In this document: positions 17,241-25,804 of the stretch, piece after piece
How the letters are laid out: the number at the start of each line of letters is the position of its first letter
How positions within the stretch are numbered: the first letter of the stretch is position 1
From: Heyndrickxia ginsengihumi
GTDB taxonomy: Bacteria > Bacillota > Bacilli > Bacillales > Bacillaceae_C
Direction of reading: 5' to 3'
Assembly (NCBI RefSeq): GCF_011008565.1
Contig: NZ_JAAIWK010000020.1
Location: forward strand, 1 to 64,000
DNA length: 64,000 nucleotides
Position numbers and translations under genes: made by a program
Notes under the pieces: generated by a model
Database searches by the model: none
Told to the model about the DNA's origin: nothing
Seen by the model: the letters and a program-made list of their open reading frames with translations, nothing else

Positions 17241-18356
17241 GTGGAAAAGAAAAGAGTAGTCATAAAAATTGGCAGCAGTTCGTTAACAAATGCAAAAGGG
17301 GAAATTGATCATCATAAATTTTCGGATCACATAAGGGCCATTGCTGCGTTAAAACGTATTGGCCATGAGGTCATTCTCGTGTCTTCGGGTGCGGTTGCAG
17401 CTGGCTTTAAACGTCTAGGGTATCCGTCGCGCCCTGTTACTTTAAAAGGTAAACAAGCCGCGGCTGCCGTCGGACAAAGCATACTAATTCAACAATACAT
17501 GGATGAATTAGCGCAGTTCGGATTGACTCCTGCTCAAATTTTATTAACTCGCCAAGATTTTTCTAAAAAAGACCGATATCATAATGCTTATTCAACATTA
17601 ACGGAATTATTGGCAAGAGGTATATTGCCAATCATTAACGAAAACGACACCGTTTCTGTTGCAGAATTAACATTTGGTGATAATGATATGCTATCTGCTC
17701 TAGTTAGCGGCTTAGTTCATGCAGATGAATTGATTATTTTAACCGATATTAATGGTTTATATAATGCGAATCCAAAATTAGAGCCAAATGCAAAACGTTT
17801 CGATTTTATTCGTGAAATTACGGATGATATGCTGGCTGCTGCTGGAGCTGCTGGTTCAAAAGTAGGGACTGGAGGAATGAAGTCAAAGCTGATTGCGGCA
17901 AATACTGCATTATCGCTTGGTGTCCATGTATTTATTGGAACAGGCCAAGGAGCCAATAAATTGATTGATATTATGGAAGGACACGGAGATGGAACGTATT
18001 TAGGTGAAGATTTATCTACCATTAATAGTCGGAAGCAATGGATTGCTCTTTATTCAGAATCACGTGGGAAAATTTATGTTGACGAAGGTGCAGAACAGGC
18101 AATTATGGAAAAAGGGAGTAGTTTGTTGCCTGCAGGTATCTACAAAGTTTCGGGAATTTTTAAAAAAGGTGAAGTAGTTGAAGTATGTGGATTAAAAGGT
18201 TTATTGGGAAAAGGGGAGGTAAGCTATTCCTCAGAAGAATTGCAGCCATTGATCGGTAAACGTAGTGATGAGATTGAACAACAACTATCACACGTTGAAG
18301 TCATTCACCGGGATAAATGGGTACCGTCATTAATAAGGAGTGATATTTATGAATGA
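17241..18356 (+). CDS. proB: Glutamate 5-kinase
   Basis: First step of proline synthesis, phosphorylating glutamate. The 371-residue protein has the amino acid kinase domain: [11 protein letters not shown] at the N-terminus, [10 protein letters not shown], the substrate segment NENDTVSV and GTGGMKSKL near 210. A C-terminal PUA domain covers about 275-360, as in the long form of ProB. It starts at GTG 17241 after AAGGAGGGG. It is controlled by the T-box leader upstream and overlaps proA by eight bases, so translation is coupled. Confidence 0.97.
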   Translation: MEKKRVVIKIGSSSLTNAKGEIDHHKFSDHIRAIAALKRIGHEVILVSSGAVAAGFKRLGYPSRPVTLKGKQAAAAVGQSILIQQYMDELAQFGLTPAQILLTRQDFSKKDRYHNAYSTLTELLARGILPIINENDTVSVAELTFGDNDMLSALVSGLVHADELIILTDINGLYNANPKLEPNAKRFDFIREITDDMLAAAGAAGSKVGTGGMKSKLIAANTALSLGVHVFIGTGQGANKLIDIMEGHGDGTYLGEDLSTINSRKQWIALYSESRGKIYVDEGAEQAIMEKGSSLLPAGIYKVSGIFKKGEVVEVCGLKGLLGKGEVSYSSEELQPLIGKRSDEIEQQLSHVEVIHRDKWVPSLIRSDIYE

Positions 18357-19596
18357 AGTAAAAGAAAAAGGAAAACTAGCAAAGGAAGTAAGTTATACTT
18401 TAGCAAATGTTTCAACGGAAGAGAAGAATGACGCCTTATTAAAGATTTCTGAACAGTTATTAAAGGATAAAAAACTTTTAATTGCAGAAAATCAAAGAGA
18501 TATTATTCATGGCAAAGCGAAAGGTTATCTGGAAAATATTCTAGATAGAATGTTGCTGAATGAAAAAAGAATTGAAGATATGGCTGCAGCGATCAAACAA
18601 TTAGTAGAGTTACAAGACCCAATTGGGCAAACGATTGAAATGATTGAAAAAGAAAATGGTTTAAAAATCGAAAAGAAAAAAGTACCATTGGGTGTTATTG
18701 GGATGATTTACGAAGCGCGTCCAAATGTCACAGTAGATGCAGCTACATTAGCATTAAAAACAAGTAATTGTGTTATTTTAAGAGGAAGCTCATCCGCCAT
18801 TCATTCAAATAAAGCATTAGTACAAACGATCCATCGGGCGCTGGAGAAAACCTCGATCCCTGTAAATGCAGTACAGCTAATTGAAGATACAAGCAGGGAA
18901 ACAGCGAAAGAATTATTTCATTTAAATGAATATTTAGATGTATTAATCCCACGCGGAGGAAAAGCACTAATCCAAACTGTTGTGAATGAATCAACTGTTC
19001 CTGTTTTAGAAACGGGTGCAGGAAACTGTCATTTATATATAGATAAAACAGCTAAGAAAGAAATGGCGATACAAATTGCTTTAAATGCAAAAATTCAACG
19101 TCCTTCAGTTTGTAATGCAATTGAAACGATTTTAATCCATGATGATTGGTTCAAACAATATGGTATTGAACTATTGGAAGCATTGACACTGCAAGGGGTT
19201 GAGATTTATGGCGATGAGAGAGTAGTGCAAACATATTCTGAAGTTGTGCTGGCAACGGATGAAGATTGGTATGCGGAATATTTGGCATTAAAAGTAAGCG
19301 TGAAAATCGTGAGTAGTACCGAAGAAGCAATCAAGCATATACATCAATATGGAACAAAACATTCAGAAGCCATTATTACCGAGGATAATAAGCAAGCACA
19401 AATATTTTTAAACACTGTTGATGCAGCAGCAGTATATCATAATGCATCTACTCGTTTTACAGATGGATTTGAATTTGGCTATGGTGCAGAGATTGGGATT
19501 AGTACCCAAAAGCTCCATGCGCGCGGTCCAATGGGATTGGAAGCTTTAACATCAAGTAAATATTTTATTTATGGAAGCGGACAAGTAAGACAATAG
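18349..19596 (+). CDS. proA: Gamma-glutamyl phosphate reductase
   Basis: Reduces gamma-glutamyl phosphate to glutamate semialdehyde with NADPH. The 415-residue protein is of the aldehyde dehydrogenase superfamily, with [16 protein letters not shown], the loop [27 protein letters not shown] containing the catalytic Cys, and the C-terminal signature [21 protein letters not shown] start at GTG 18340 is open, but ATG 18349 is preferred because AAGGAG at 18335-18340 sits eight bases before it. Operon partner of proB, with a terminator after it. Confidence 0.97.
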   Translation: MNEVKEKGKLAKEVSYTLANVSTEEKNDALLKISEQLLKDKKLLIAENQRDIIHGKAKGYLENILDRMLLNEKRIEDMAAAIKQLVELQDPIGQTIEMIEKENGLKIEKKKVPLGVIGMIYEARPNVTVDAATLALKTSNCVILRGSSSAIHSNKALVQTIHRALEKTSIPVNAVQLIEDTSRETAKELFHLNEYLDVLIPRGGKALIQTVVNESTVPVLETGAGNCHLYIDKTAKKEMAIQIALNAKIQRPSVCNAIETILIHDDWFKQYGIELLEALTLQGVEIYGDERVVQTYSEVVLATDEDWYAEYLALKVSVKIVSSTEEAIKHIHQYGTKHSEAIITEDNKQAQIFLNTVDAAAVYHNASTRFTDGFEFGYGAEIGISTQKLHARGPMGLEALTSSKYFIYGSGQVRQ

Positions 19597-19618
19597 TTAA
19601 GAAAAGTATTTGGCACAT

Positions 19619-19651
19619 GCGTGTGGACATCATTTCACACGCTCTTTTTTT
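19619..19651 (+). terminator. Terminator of proBA
   Basis: gcgtgtg (19619-19625) and cacacgc (19636-19642) pair and are followed by tcttttttt. Confidence 0.88.
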
Positions 19652-19834
19652 ATGCAATCATAAGAAGAGACAAGTATCCTTAAAGCAAAAAACACATGTT
19701 TTCAATAACTTATATCCTATTATATTGGAACGGAAAAGGAGAACCATACAGGAACAGCAAGTCAATGGGGAATCTGCAGCATCCAGATAGCCTGGAAAAC
19801 GAACTCCGGCAGCATCCATTGCCTTCCTCTGAAG

Positions 19835-21091
19835 TTAATAAATGTTTTTCGCTTTAAGTGAAGCGATGATTTCTATTAATGAAGGATTATCTTGGTCAAA
19901 AAAATCATTCATTGGACAGGATTTGTCTGTAAGTCGCTTTAATACAGACGGAATATTAAAATCTTCTATGCGTAAATTTTCATTAATCTCTTCCCAAAAG
20001 AGCGGTGCGGCAACAGTTGCATATTTTTTCCCTCTCGTTGAGTATGGACATATAATCGTTTTTCCTTCTGCATGTTGTATATAATCAATGTAAAGCTTAT
20101 TCCCTCTGTTTTTTTTCATTCTTTCAATCGTAAAATCATTTGGGTGCAGTTCAACTAAATAAGTCGCGATAAATGTAGTAAATATTTTCGTGTCATTATA
20201 CGTAAGGGATGTATTGTTAATCGGAATATGGATTTGTAGTCCTTTACTTCCTGAAAGTTTTGGATAACTTTTTATGTTAAAACGTTCAAAAATATTTTTG
20301 ATTTCTAATGCTGCCTTAATCGCCAAAGAAAAATGGTCTTTATTTGGTGGATCTAAGTCAAAGACAATTTCTAACGGTTTGCTTGAATCAATTGTTTGAA
20401 AGGGGACATGGTATTCGATCGCTAACTGATTCCCAAGCCAAACTAATGTAGAGAGATGATCACATACGATATATTGAATATCATCTCTTTTTTCAGTCTG
20501 CACAAAGCTGGGGGCGTAATTTGGACAGTTTTTTTGGAAAAAGGCTTCCCCTGGTACTCCATGTGGGTAGCGAATGGTCGTAAGTATTCGATTTTGTAGA
20601 AAAGGTAGTATGAACGGTGAAATTTGAATTAAATAAGAAATAAATGCTTCCTTTGTAATAAAAGGCTCTTCCCAAATCGTTTTGTCGGGATGAGTAATAT
20701 TGATTTCATTATAAACTGGAGTATTTTCCACAATAAGCCTATCCCATGTACATCGCTTCCAATGTTGTTCGAGTTGAAATGAATCAAAATAAGGATCGAT
20801 CAATTGATTGTTTTCAATGGCTCGAAAGTATAATGTGATACATATGCCTGGATCAACCGATACGAGATCATCTTCCGTTTGTTTTTTATTGCTTAAAATT
20901 GTTTTTATTAAAGTATCTGCTTCATGTTTCCCGATACCTTCGGAAAATGAGCCGATTTCTATAATGTCCTTACCTTTACAAATGCCTACTCGAAAGTGAT
21001 AATTCTTTTTATTTAATCCTACAATAAAAAAGCACCCTTTATAGTGCGAGTCTTTGATTGGAAATAATGTTTTTAAATGATCCAATTTCAT
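19835..21091 (-). CDS. ligD: LigD polymerase-domain protein (NHEJ), separate from the ligase
   Basis: The primase-polymerase part of bacterial NHEJ. In the 418-residue protein the LigD polymerase domain runs from about 135 to 415, with catalytic Asp residues in FDLDP (244-248), GSKGLQIHIP (281-290) and IDYIQHAEGKTIICPYS (D336). Residues 1-125 are an extra domain (SEGIGKHEADTL, VDPGICITLYF, HWKRCTWD) that looks like a ligase OB fold. In B. subtilis LigD ligase and polymerase are one protein of about 611 residues; here they are two genes 13 bases apart. GGGAAG precedes ATG 21091. Confidence 0.85.
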   Translation of the reverse strand: MKLDHLKTLFPIKDSHYKGCFFIVGLNKKNYHFRVGICKGKDIIEIGSFSEGIGKHEADTLIKTILSNKKQTEDDLVSVDPGICITLYFRAIENNQLIDPYFDSFQLEQHWKRCTWDRLIVENTPVYNEINITHPDKTIWEEPFITKEAFISYLIQISPFILPFLQNRILTTIRYPHGVPGEAFFQKNCPNYAPSFVQTEKRDDIQYIVCDHLSTLVWLGNQLAIEYHVPFQTIDSSKPLEIVFDLDPPNKDHFSLAIKAALEIKNIFERFNIKSYPKLSGSKGLQIHIPINNTSLTYNDTKIFTTFIATYLVELHPNDFTIERMKKNRGNKLYIDYIQHAEGKTIICPYSTRGKKYATVAAPLFWEEINENLRIEDFNIPSVLKRLTDKSCPMNDFFDQDNPSLIEIIASLKAKNIY

Positions 21092-21104
21092 GTCTATCTT
21101 CCCT

Positions 21105-22049
21105 TTATTGATTTAGTTTGCAGTCTTGTGGATCATAATCTACAAATGCTTGTATACTTGGCTGTCTTAATGAAAGACCTGCTGTCCATTCCATATATTG
21201 AATTTTGACTGTTAATATTGGTCGAAGCCATTGAACGTGGTTTATATTTTTTCCTAGATTCACAAAGGGCATCGTATCACTTTTGAGCGGGTTTATGATC
21301 TCTGTGAAATATTTCCATTCATCTTTTGTTAATTTTCCTGTACCAACATCCCCAATATACGTTAGTTGATGATCATCATTATAAAGACCTAAAAGCATTG
21401 CATTGACAATTCCAGAACGATATGTAACACCACAAATAATTGCGATCAAATCTTTATAGTTTTTAATTTTTTTCCAATTTCCGTTTTTTCCATTTATGTG
21501 ATAGTTGCTGTTCATGTCTTTACAAACAATACCTTCTAAATCATATTGTTTTACTATTTCAAATAGTGACTTTCCGTCTGTATATGTAGGGACTAATTGA
21601 ACATATTCATTTGGATGAATAATGGAATTTAGGAGCTCCATTCTTTCTTGAAGTGGATACTGGTGAATCCATTCACCGTTGTGGAAAATGATATCAAAAA
21701 TCATATACGAAATCGGAACTGCTTCCATTAATTCCTTCACTTTCTCTGGGCGTTTAACTGCATCTCGTTTCATTACTTCGTGAAAAGATGGTTTTCCGTT
21801 ATGATCAAGTGCAATGACTTCCCCGTCTAATATTACGGATTGACAGTCGGCATAATCCTCTATTTTTAATAGCTCCGGAAAAATGTTCGTACGCTCATTT
21901 AATTTTCTATTATAAAGTGTTGTTTTTTCTCCGTCATAATATGTTAACACTCTAACCCCGTCCCATTTAATTTGTGAAATCCAGTCATCATCTTCAGGGA
22001 TTGTTTCTGAAAGTATCGGTTCAAATGGCTTTATCGGTTTAAGATTCAT
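21105..22049 (-). CDS. ligD: ATP-dependent DNA ligase, LigD ligase half
   Basis: Seals breaks brought together by Ku. The 314-residue protein has the nucleotidyltransferase motifs: motif I KWDGVR with the AMP-accepting K28, motif III LDGEVIALD, motif IV EGIVCKD and motif V WKKIKN, then an OB-fold C-terminal part. It carries no polymerase domain; that is encoded by the next gene, 13 bases downstream, forming a two-gene operon. AAAAGGAGC precedes ATG 22049. It is divergent from the spoVA-type operon at 22314. In B. subtilis ykoU/ykoV are switched on in the forespore; similar timing here is inferred. Confidence 0.9.
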   Translation of the reverse strand: MNLKPIKPFEPILSETIPEDDDWISQIKWDGVRVLTYYDGEKTTLYNRKLNERTNIFPELLKIEDYADCQSVILDGEVIALDHNGKPSFHEVMKRDAVKRPEKVKELMEAVPISYMIFDIIFHNGEWIHQYPLQERMELLNSIIHPNEYVQLVPTYTDGKSLFEIVKQYDLEGIVCKDMNSNYHINGKNGNWKKIKNYKDLIAIICGVTYRSGIVNAMLLGLYNDDHQLTYIGDVGTGKLTKDEWKYFTEIINPLKSDTMPFVNLGKNINHVQWLRPILTVKIQYMEWTAGLSLRQPSIQAFVDYDPQDCKLNQ

Positions 22050-22252
22050 GTTATGCTCCTTTTTACTTTATCTTTTACAAAAAAACGCAGATTATTTGAT
22101 AAATGTTTACTTAATATTGATACGAAAGAGGATGATCAAGCGGGTAGTATGCTTTAGGGAAGGGCCATCTCTTCTGAATAAAAAAGACATTAGACAAATA
22201 ATTTGTCGATAGTCGATATTTATTGGACAACATTCGAGGAGAAAATTGGAAA

Positions 22253-22282
22253 ACATAAAAGAAATTCGTTGGGAACATAATG
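22253..22282 (+). promoter_or_regulatory. Candidate sigma-G promoter of the spoVA2mob-like operon
   Basis: ACATA (22253-22257), 18 bases and CATAATG (22276-22282) fit the forespore sigma-G pattern (GHATR, 17-18, CATWHTA) at 4 of 5 and 6 of 7 positions, 31 bases before the first DUF1657 start. Confidence 0.5.
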
Positions 22283-22313
22283 ATATTGAATTTACAAAGG
22301 AGGTAAGACATTC

Positions 22314-22517
22314 ATGACTGTTATTAATAACGTTAAAACAACTCTTGCTGGCTTAAAAAGTGCTCAAGCAAGCTTTGAAACCTTTGCACTAGGTACAAAT
22401 AATAAACAAGCAAAACAGTTATATCAAGATGCGGCAAAACAAACGCAAGCGATTGTTGATAATCTTTCAAGCCGTGTAGAACAGTTGGAGCAAGAAGAAC
22501 CACAATACAAACAATAA
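22314..22517 (+). CDS. DUF1657 protein, first gene of the spoVA2mob-like operon
   Basis: A 67-residue helical protein (TVINNVKTTLAGLKSAQASF, then a Gln/Glu-rich coil). DUF1657 proteins are hallmark small genes of spoVA2mob operons, whose extra copies raise spore heat resistance in B. subtilis; their own role is unknown. AAGGAGG at 22297-22303 precedes ATG 22314. A second DUF1657 gene follows at 24633 and a third module is fused to the DUF421 protein at 24855. A terminator-like hairpin separates it from spoVAC, so it may be more abundant than the later genes. Confidence 0.85.
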   Translation: MTVINNVKTTLAGLKSAQASFETFALGTNNKQAKQLYQDAAKQTQAIVDNLSSRVEQLEQEEPQYKQ

Positions 22518-22526
22518 TAAGCAATG

Positions 22527-22557
22527 AAAAAGGTTGGTTTCAACAACCAACCTTTTT
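22527..22557 (+). terminator. Terminator-like hairpin after the first DUF1657 gene
   Basis: aggttggtt pairs with aaccaacct around a short loop, with A-tracts before and five T after. It would partly stop transcripts before spoVAC. Confidence 0.8.
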
Positions 22558-22657
22558 ATAAAATGGGCATTCTGAAATACATAAGATGCACAGGACATTC
22601 TAATTCTAAAACAATGAAAAGTTGACTCATTTGTAAGCAACCTGCAATGGTTAGCGA

Positions 22658-22720
22658 ATATCCTTTCATCCAGAATGAAGAAAACAGCTTATATTTTCTT
22701 CATTTTGGATGAAAGGATAT
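22658..22720. repeat. Near-perfect 27-bp inverted repeat upstream of spoVAC
   Basis: Arms 22658-22684 and 22694-22720 match at 26 of 27 positions (the odd pair is G-T), with a 9-base loop. No T-tract follows, so it is not a normal terminator. It lies 55 bases before the spoVAC start. Confidence 0.9.
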
Positions 22721-22775
22721 ATGAGCAAAAAAAGTTAGAAAGCAAAATAATTCATAACAAAAGAAGGGTATACAC

Positions 22776-23255
22776 ATGTCAAATAAGAAAAATAAAAAAT
22801 TAACTTTGACGCAACAGGAATATCAGCAAATACAACAACAACGGGAAATTAAGAAACCAGTTTTTAAAAATTGTATAAAAGCATTTTTAGTTGGTGGACT
22901 TATATGCTTAATTGGGCAACTTATTCAAATGTTTTATATTCGTTATTTCAATTTTACAGAGCAGACTGCTGGAAATCCAACGGTCGGAACGTTAATTTTT
23001 ATTTCATTACTTCTTACAGGATTTGGAGTCTATGATCGAATCGCACAATTTGCAGGAGCTGGAACAGCTGTGCCAGTAACAGGATTTGGTAATTCGATCA
23101 TCTCTTCTGCTATAGAGTATCGCAGCGAAGGCTATATATTAGGAATCGGCGGTAATATGTTTAAATTAGCCGGATCAGTTATTTTATTTGGTGTGTTTTC
23201 AGCCTTTGTCATCGCTACACTTAAAACAATCTGGATCATTTGGGGAGGTCTATAA
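22776..23255 (+). CDS. spoVAC: Stage V sporulation protein AC
   Basis: SpoVAC is a spore inner-membrane component of the dipicolinic acid channel, and acts as a mechanosensitive channel during germination. The 159-residue protein has a hydrophilic N-terminus (1-30), then four hydrophobic helices including AFLVGGLICLIGQL, and the SpoVAC/AE signature GFGVYDRIAQFAGAGTAVPVTGFGNSI. ATG 22776 has AAGAAGGG upstream. One base separates its stop from spoVAD. It belongs to an operon with spoVAD and spoVAE, expected to be made in the forespore. Confidence 0.95.
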   Translation: MSNKKNKKLTLTQQEYQQIQQQREIKKPVFKNCIKAFLVGGLICLIGQLIQMFYIRYFNFTEQTAGNPTVGTLIFISLLLTGFGVYDRIAQFAGAGTAVPVTGFGNSIISSAIEYRSEGYILGIGGNMFKLAGSVILFGVFSAFVIATLKTIWIIWGGL

Positions 23256-23256
23256 A

Positions 23257-24273
23257 ATGTTAGTTGGTCATCATACATGGGTTTTCGAACAAAAACCGAT
23301 TATCGTTGCCACAGGAACTGTTGGTGGGCCTTTTGAAGCAAATGGCGCTATTCCTAATGATTTCGATCTTCTTCATACTGATTTATGGTTAGGGGAAGAC
23401 TCATATGAAAAAGCTCATAGAGTCTTATTTGAAGAAGCCTGCCAAAAAGCTATCGAAAAAGGCGGAATTAAAAAAGAAGACGTACAGTTTTTGCTTGGAG
23501 GCGATCTTATCAACCAAATTACGCCGACAAGTTTTGCAAGCAGGACAATTGGTGCGCCATATCTCGGGTTATTTGGCGCCTGTTCTACTTCAATGGAGGG
23601 ATTAGCATTAGGTTCGTATATTGTAAATACAAACGGGGCGAAATATGTATTAACAGGTGCTTCAAGTCATAATACGGCGGTCGAAAAACAATTTCGTTAT
23701 CCAACGGAGTATGGGGGACAAAAACCGCCAACGGCACAATGGACAGTCACAGGTGCAGGTGCTGCTCTCTTATCAAATGTTGGCGAGGGTCCACGTGTTA
23801 CTTCAGCAACAATTGGACGAGTAATTGATATGGGCTTGTCAGATCCCTTTAATATGGGCGGAGCGATGGCGCCTGCCGCTGTAGATACAATTGAAGCTCA
23901 TTTTAACGATAGAAATCTTGAACCATCCTATTACGATCTAATTGTTACTGGCGATTTAGGTAAAATCGGACGAGAAATTTCCCTTGATTTATTTAAAAAG
24001 CATAGGTTAGCAATAAAGGAATCTCAGTTTCAAGATTGCGGTTTAATCATTTATCGGGAAGACCAGCCAGTTTTGGCGGGGGCTAGCGGAGCAGGATGTT
24101 CAGCAACGGTTGCCTACGGTCATTTATTGAATCGCATGAAAAAGGGGGATTTTCAACGAATATTAGTGGTTGCAACTGGTGCGCTTTTATCTCCTTTATC
24201 CTTTCAACAAAAGGAGACAATCCCATGTATAGCACATGCAGTATCAATAGAATACGGGGGAGAGCAAATATGA
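23257..24273 (+). CDS. spoVAD: Stage V sporulation protein AD
   Basis: SpoVAD is a thiolase-fold protein on the outer face of the spore inner membrane that binds dipicolinic acid. The 338-residue product shows [51 protein letters not shown] and the late [25 protein letters not shown] signature. The open frame extends into spoVAC, but ATG 23257 with GGGGAGG just before it is the natural start. Its stop overlaps the spoVAE start (ATGA), so the two are translationally coupled. Confidence 0.96.
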   Translation: MLVGHHTWVFEQKPIIVATGTVGGPFEANGAIPNDFDLLHTDLWLGEDSYEKAHRVLFEEACQKAIEKGGIKKEDVQFLLGGDLINQITPTSFASRTIGAPYLGLFGACSTSMEGLALGSYIVNTNGAKYVLTGASSHNTAVEKQFRYPTEYGGQKPPTAQWTVTGAGAALLSNVGEGPRVTSATIGRVIDMGLSDPFNMGGAMAPAAVDTIEAHFNDRNLEPSYYDLIVTGDLGKIGREISLDLFKKHRLAIKESQFQDCGLIIYREDQPVLAGASGAGCSATVAYGHLLNRMKKGDFQRILVVATGALLSPLSFQQKETIPCIAHAVSIEYGGEQI

Positions 24274-24620
24274 TTTTGTTCTGGGCTTTTGTAATGGGCG
24301 GATTAATTTGTGTCGTCGGTCAAATGATGTTTGACGTGTTTAAGCTTACACCAGCACATACAATGAGCATACTCGTTGTTGCAGGAGCCGTTCTAGATGG
24401 ATTTGGTTTGTACGAGCCATTTATTAAATTTGCGGGAGCTGGAGCGACAGTCCCAATTACGAGTTTTGGAAATTCTCTCGTTCACGGAGCAATGCAAGAA
24501 GCCGAAAAACACGGGCTAATTGGGGTTGTTACAGGAATGTTTGAAGTAACAAGTGCCGGGATTTCTGCAGCTATTATTTTTGGAGTAATAGGGGCTTTAT
24601 TTTTTAAGCCTAAAGGATAA
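24270..24620 (+). CDS. spoVAE: Stage V sporulation protein AE (SpoVAEb type)
   Basis: A 116-residue membrane protein, third core component of the DPA channel. It has four hydrophobic helices and the motif [31 protein letters not shown], sharing the FAGAG-VP-T-FGNS core with SpoVAC. The frame is open upstream inside spoVAD, but ATG 24270 with a GGGGGAGA site and the four-base overlap with the spoVAD stop mark the start. Together SpoVAC, AD and AEb are the core seen in mobile spoVA2mob operons. Confidence 0.94.
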   Translation: MILFWAFVMGGLICVVGQMMFDVFKLTPAHTMSILVVAGAVLDGFGLYEPFIKFAGAGATVPITSFGNSLVHGAMQEAEKHGLIGVVTGMFEVTSAGISAAIIFGVIGALFFKPKG

Positions 24621-24632
24621 GGAGGGATTACG

Positions 24633-24839
24633 ATGACTGTAGCATCGAATGTTAAACAATGTTTAGCAAATCTTAAAGGAATTGAAGCGAATCTTTCAAG
24701 TTTAGCTTTGCGTTCTCAGGATGATGATACTAAGCGTACACTGCATGAAACAATGATGACAGTTAATGAAATTGTAACTGACTTAAAAAAAAGAGTAGGC
24801 GAATTAGAAAGAGAAGAATTTCAGTATAAAGGTTTGTAA
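24633..24839 (+). CDS. Second DUF1657 protein of the operon
   Basis: 68 residues, similar to the product at 22314 along its length: VASNVKQCLANLKGIEANLSS, then an amphipathic helix rich in Asp, Glu and Lys ending EREEFQYKGL (compare EQEEPQYKQ in the first copy). AAGGAGG precedes ATG 24633; the gene is 12 bases after spoVAE and 15 before the DUF421 gene. Role unknown; probably forespore-expressed with its neighbours. Confidence 0.85.
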   Translation: MTVASNVKQCLANLKGIEANLSSLALRSQDDDTKRTLHETMMTVNEIVTDLKKRVGELEREEFQYKGL

Positions 24840-24854
24840 AGGGGGTGTTTCATA

Positions 24855-25715
24855 ATGCCGGATTGGTTAAGTGTATTTTTTCGAGCAATATTATTCGTTG
24901 TAATTCTTTTTTTAATTACTAAATGGCTAGGGAAAAAACAGATATCCCAACTTTCATTTTTTGAATATGTAACTGGAATTACAATAGGAAGTATTGGCGC
25001 TGAAGTTGTAACTGGACTTGAGCAAAGTATATCATTGGGGATTATTGCGATCGGAACAACAGCTGCTATTCCGTTTGTTGTCGGTGTTATATCTTTGAAA
25101 AGCAAAGCCTTTCGTAATTTTATTGAAGGAAAAGGATCTGTTTTTATTAAAGATGGAAAAATTTTAGAAGATAATTTAAAAAAAGAACGATATTCTACAG
25201 ATGAATTATTAGAATTACTGAGAAAAAAAGATGTTTTCCAAGTTGCTGATGTAGAATTTGCTGTATTAGAAGCAACAGGTGATTTAAATGTATTGTTGAA
25301 AAAGGAAAACCAGCCGTTAACTCCAAAAGATTTAAATATGAAAGTAGCCTCAACAAAGGAACCGCAAACAGTTATTATGGATGGAAAAATATTGGATGAA
25401 CCATTATCCACGATTGGTTATAGCAGGGGATGGCTCAATACTGAACTTGAAAAACTTGGCGTTTCCCTTGATAACGTTTTTCTTGGTCAAGTTGATTCGT
25501 ATGGACAATTAACGGTTGATTTGTATGATGATAAACTGCAAGTGCCATCCCCTCAAGAGAAGCCATTATTGTTTGCAAATATGAAAAAATGTCAGGCTGA
25601 TCTCGAAGTGTTTGCATTAAGTACGATGAATGAACAGGCTAAAACAATGTATGAAAAAAATAGTCAAAAATTACAACAAGCAATAAATAAAGTAGAAGCA
25701 ATTTTGAAAAATTAA
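24855..25715 (+). CDS. DUF421 (YetF-like) membrane protein with a C-terminal DUF1657-like module
   Basis: 286 residues. Three membrane helices (about 5-80) with the DUF421 signature LITKWLGKKQISQLSFFEYVTGITIGSIG, a soluble YetF domain (about 100-225) with VFIKDGKILEDNLKKERYSTDELLELLRKK, and a C-terminal helix pair (about 236-285). That tail, with DLEVFALSTMNEQAKTMYEK, lines up with FETFALGTNNKQAKQLYQD of the first DUF1657 protein. This is a third DUF1657 module in the operon. YetF-type proteins are spore or membrane proteins of unknown mechanism. Last gene before ku. Confidence 0.82.
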   Translation: MPDWLSVFFRAILFVVILFLITKWLGKKQISQLSFFEYVTGITIGSIGAEVVTGLEQSISLGIIAIGTTAAIPFVVGVISLKSKAFRNFIEGKGSVFIKDGKILEDNLKKERYSTDELLELLRKKDVFQVADVEFAVLEATGDLNVLLKKENQPLTPKDLNMKVASTKEPQTVIMDGKILDEPLSTIGYSRGWLNTELEKLGVSLDNVFLGQVDSYGQLTVDLYDDKLQVPSPQEKPLLFANMKKCQADLEVFALSTMNEQAKTMYEKNSQKLQQAINKVEAILKN

Positions 25716-25804
25716 CCTGAACCAAAGTTATTCTTTTGCCAAAAATTGATGAGTATCAAAACCTTCTTTTCAAACAAATATATGGATAAGAAAGGGGGGT
25801 AATG

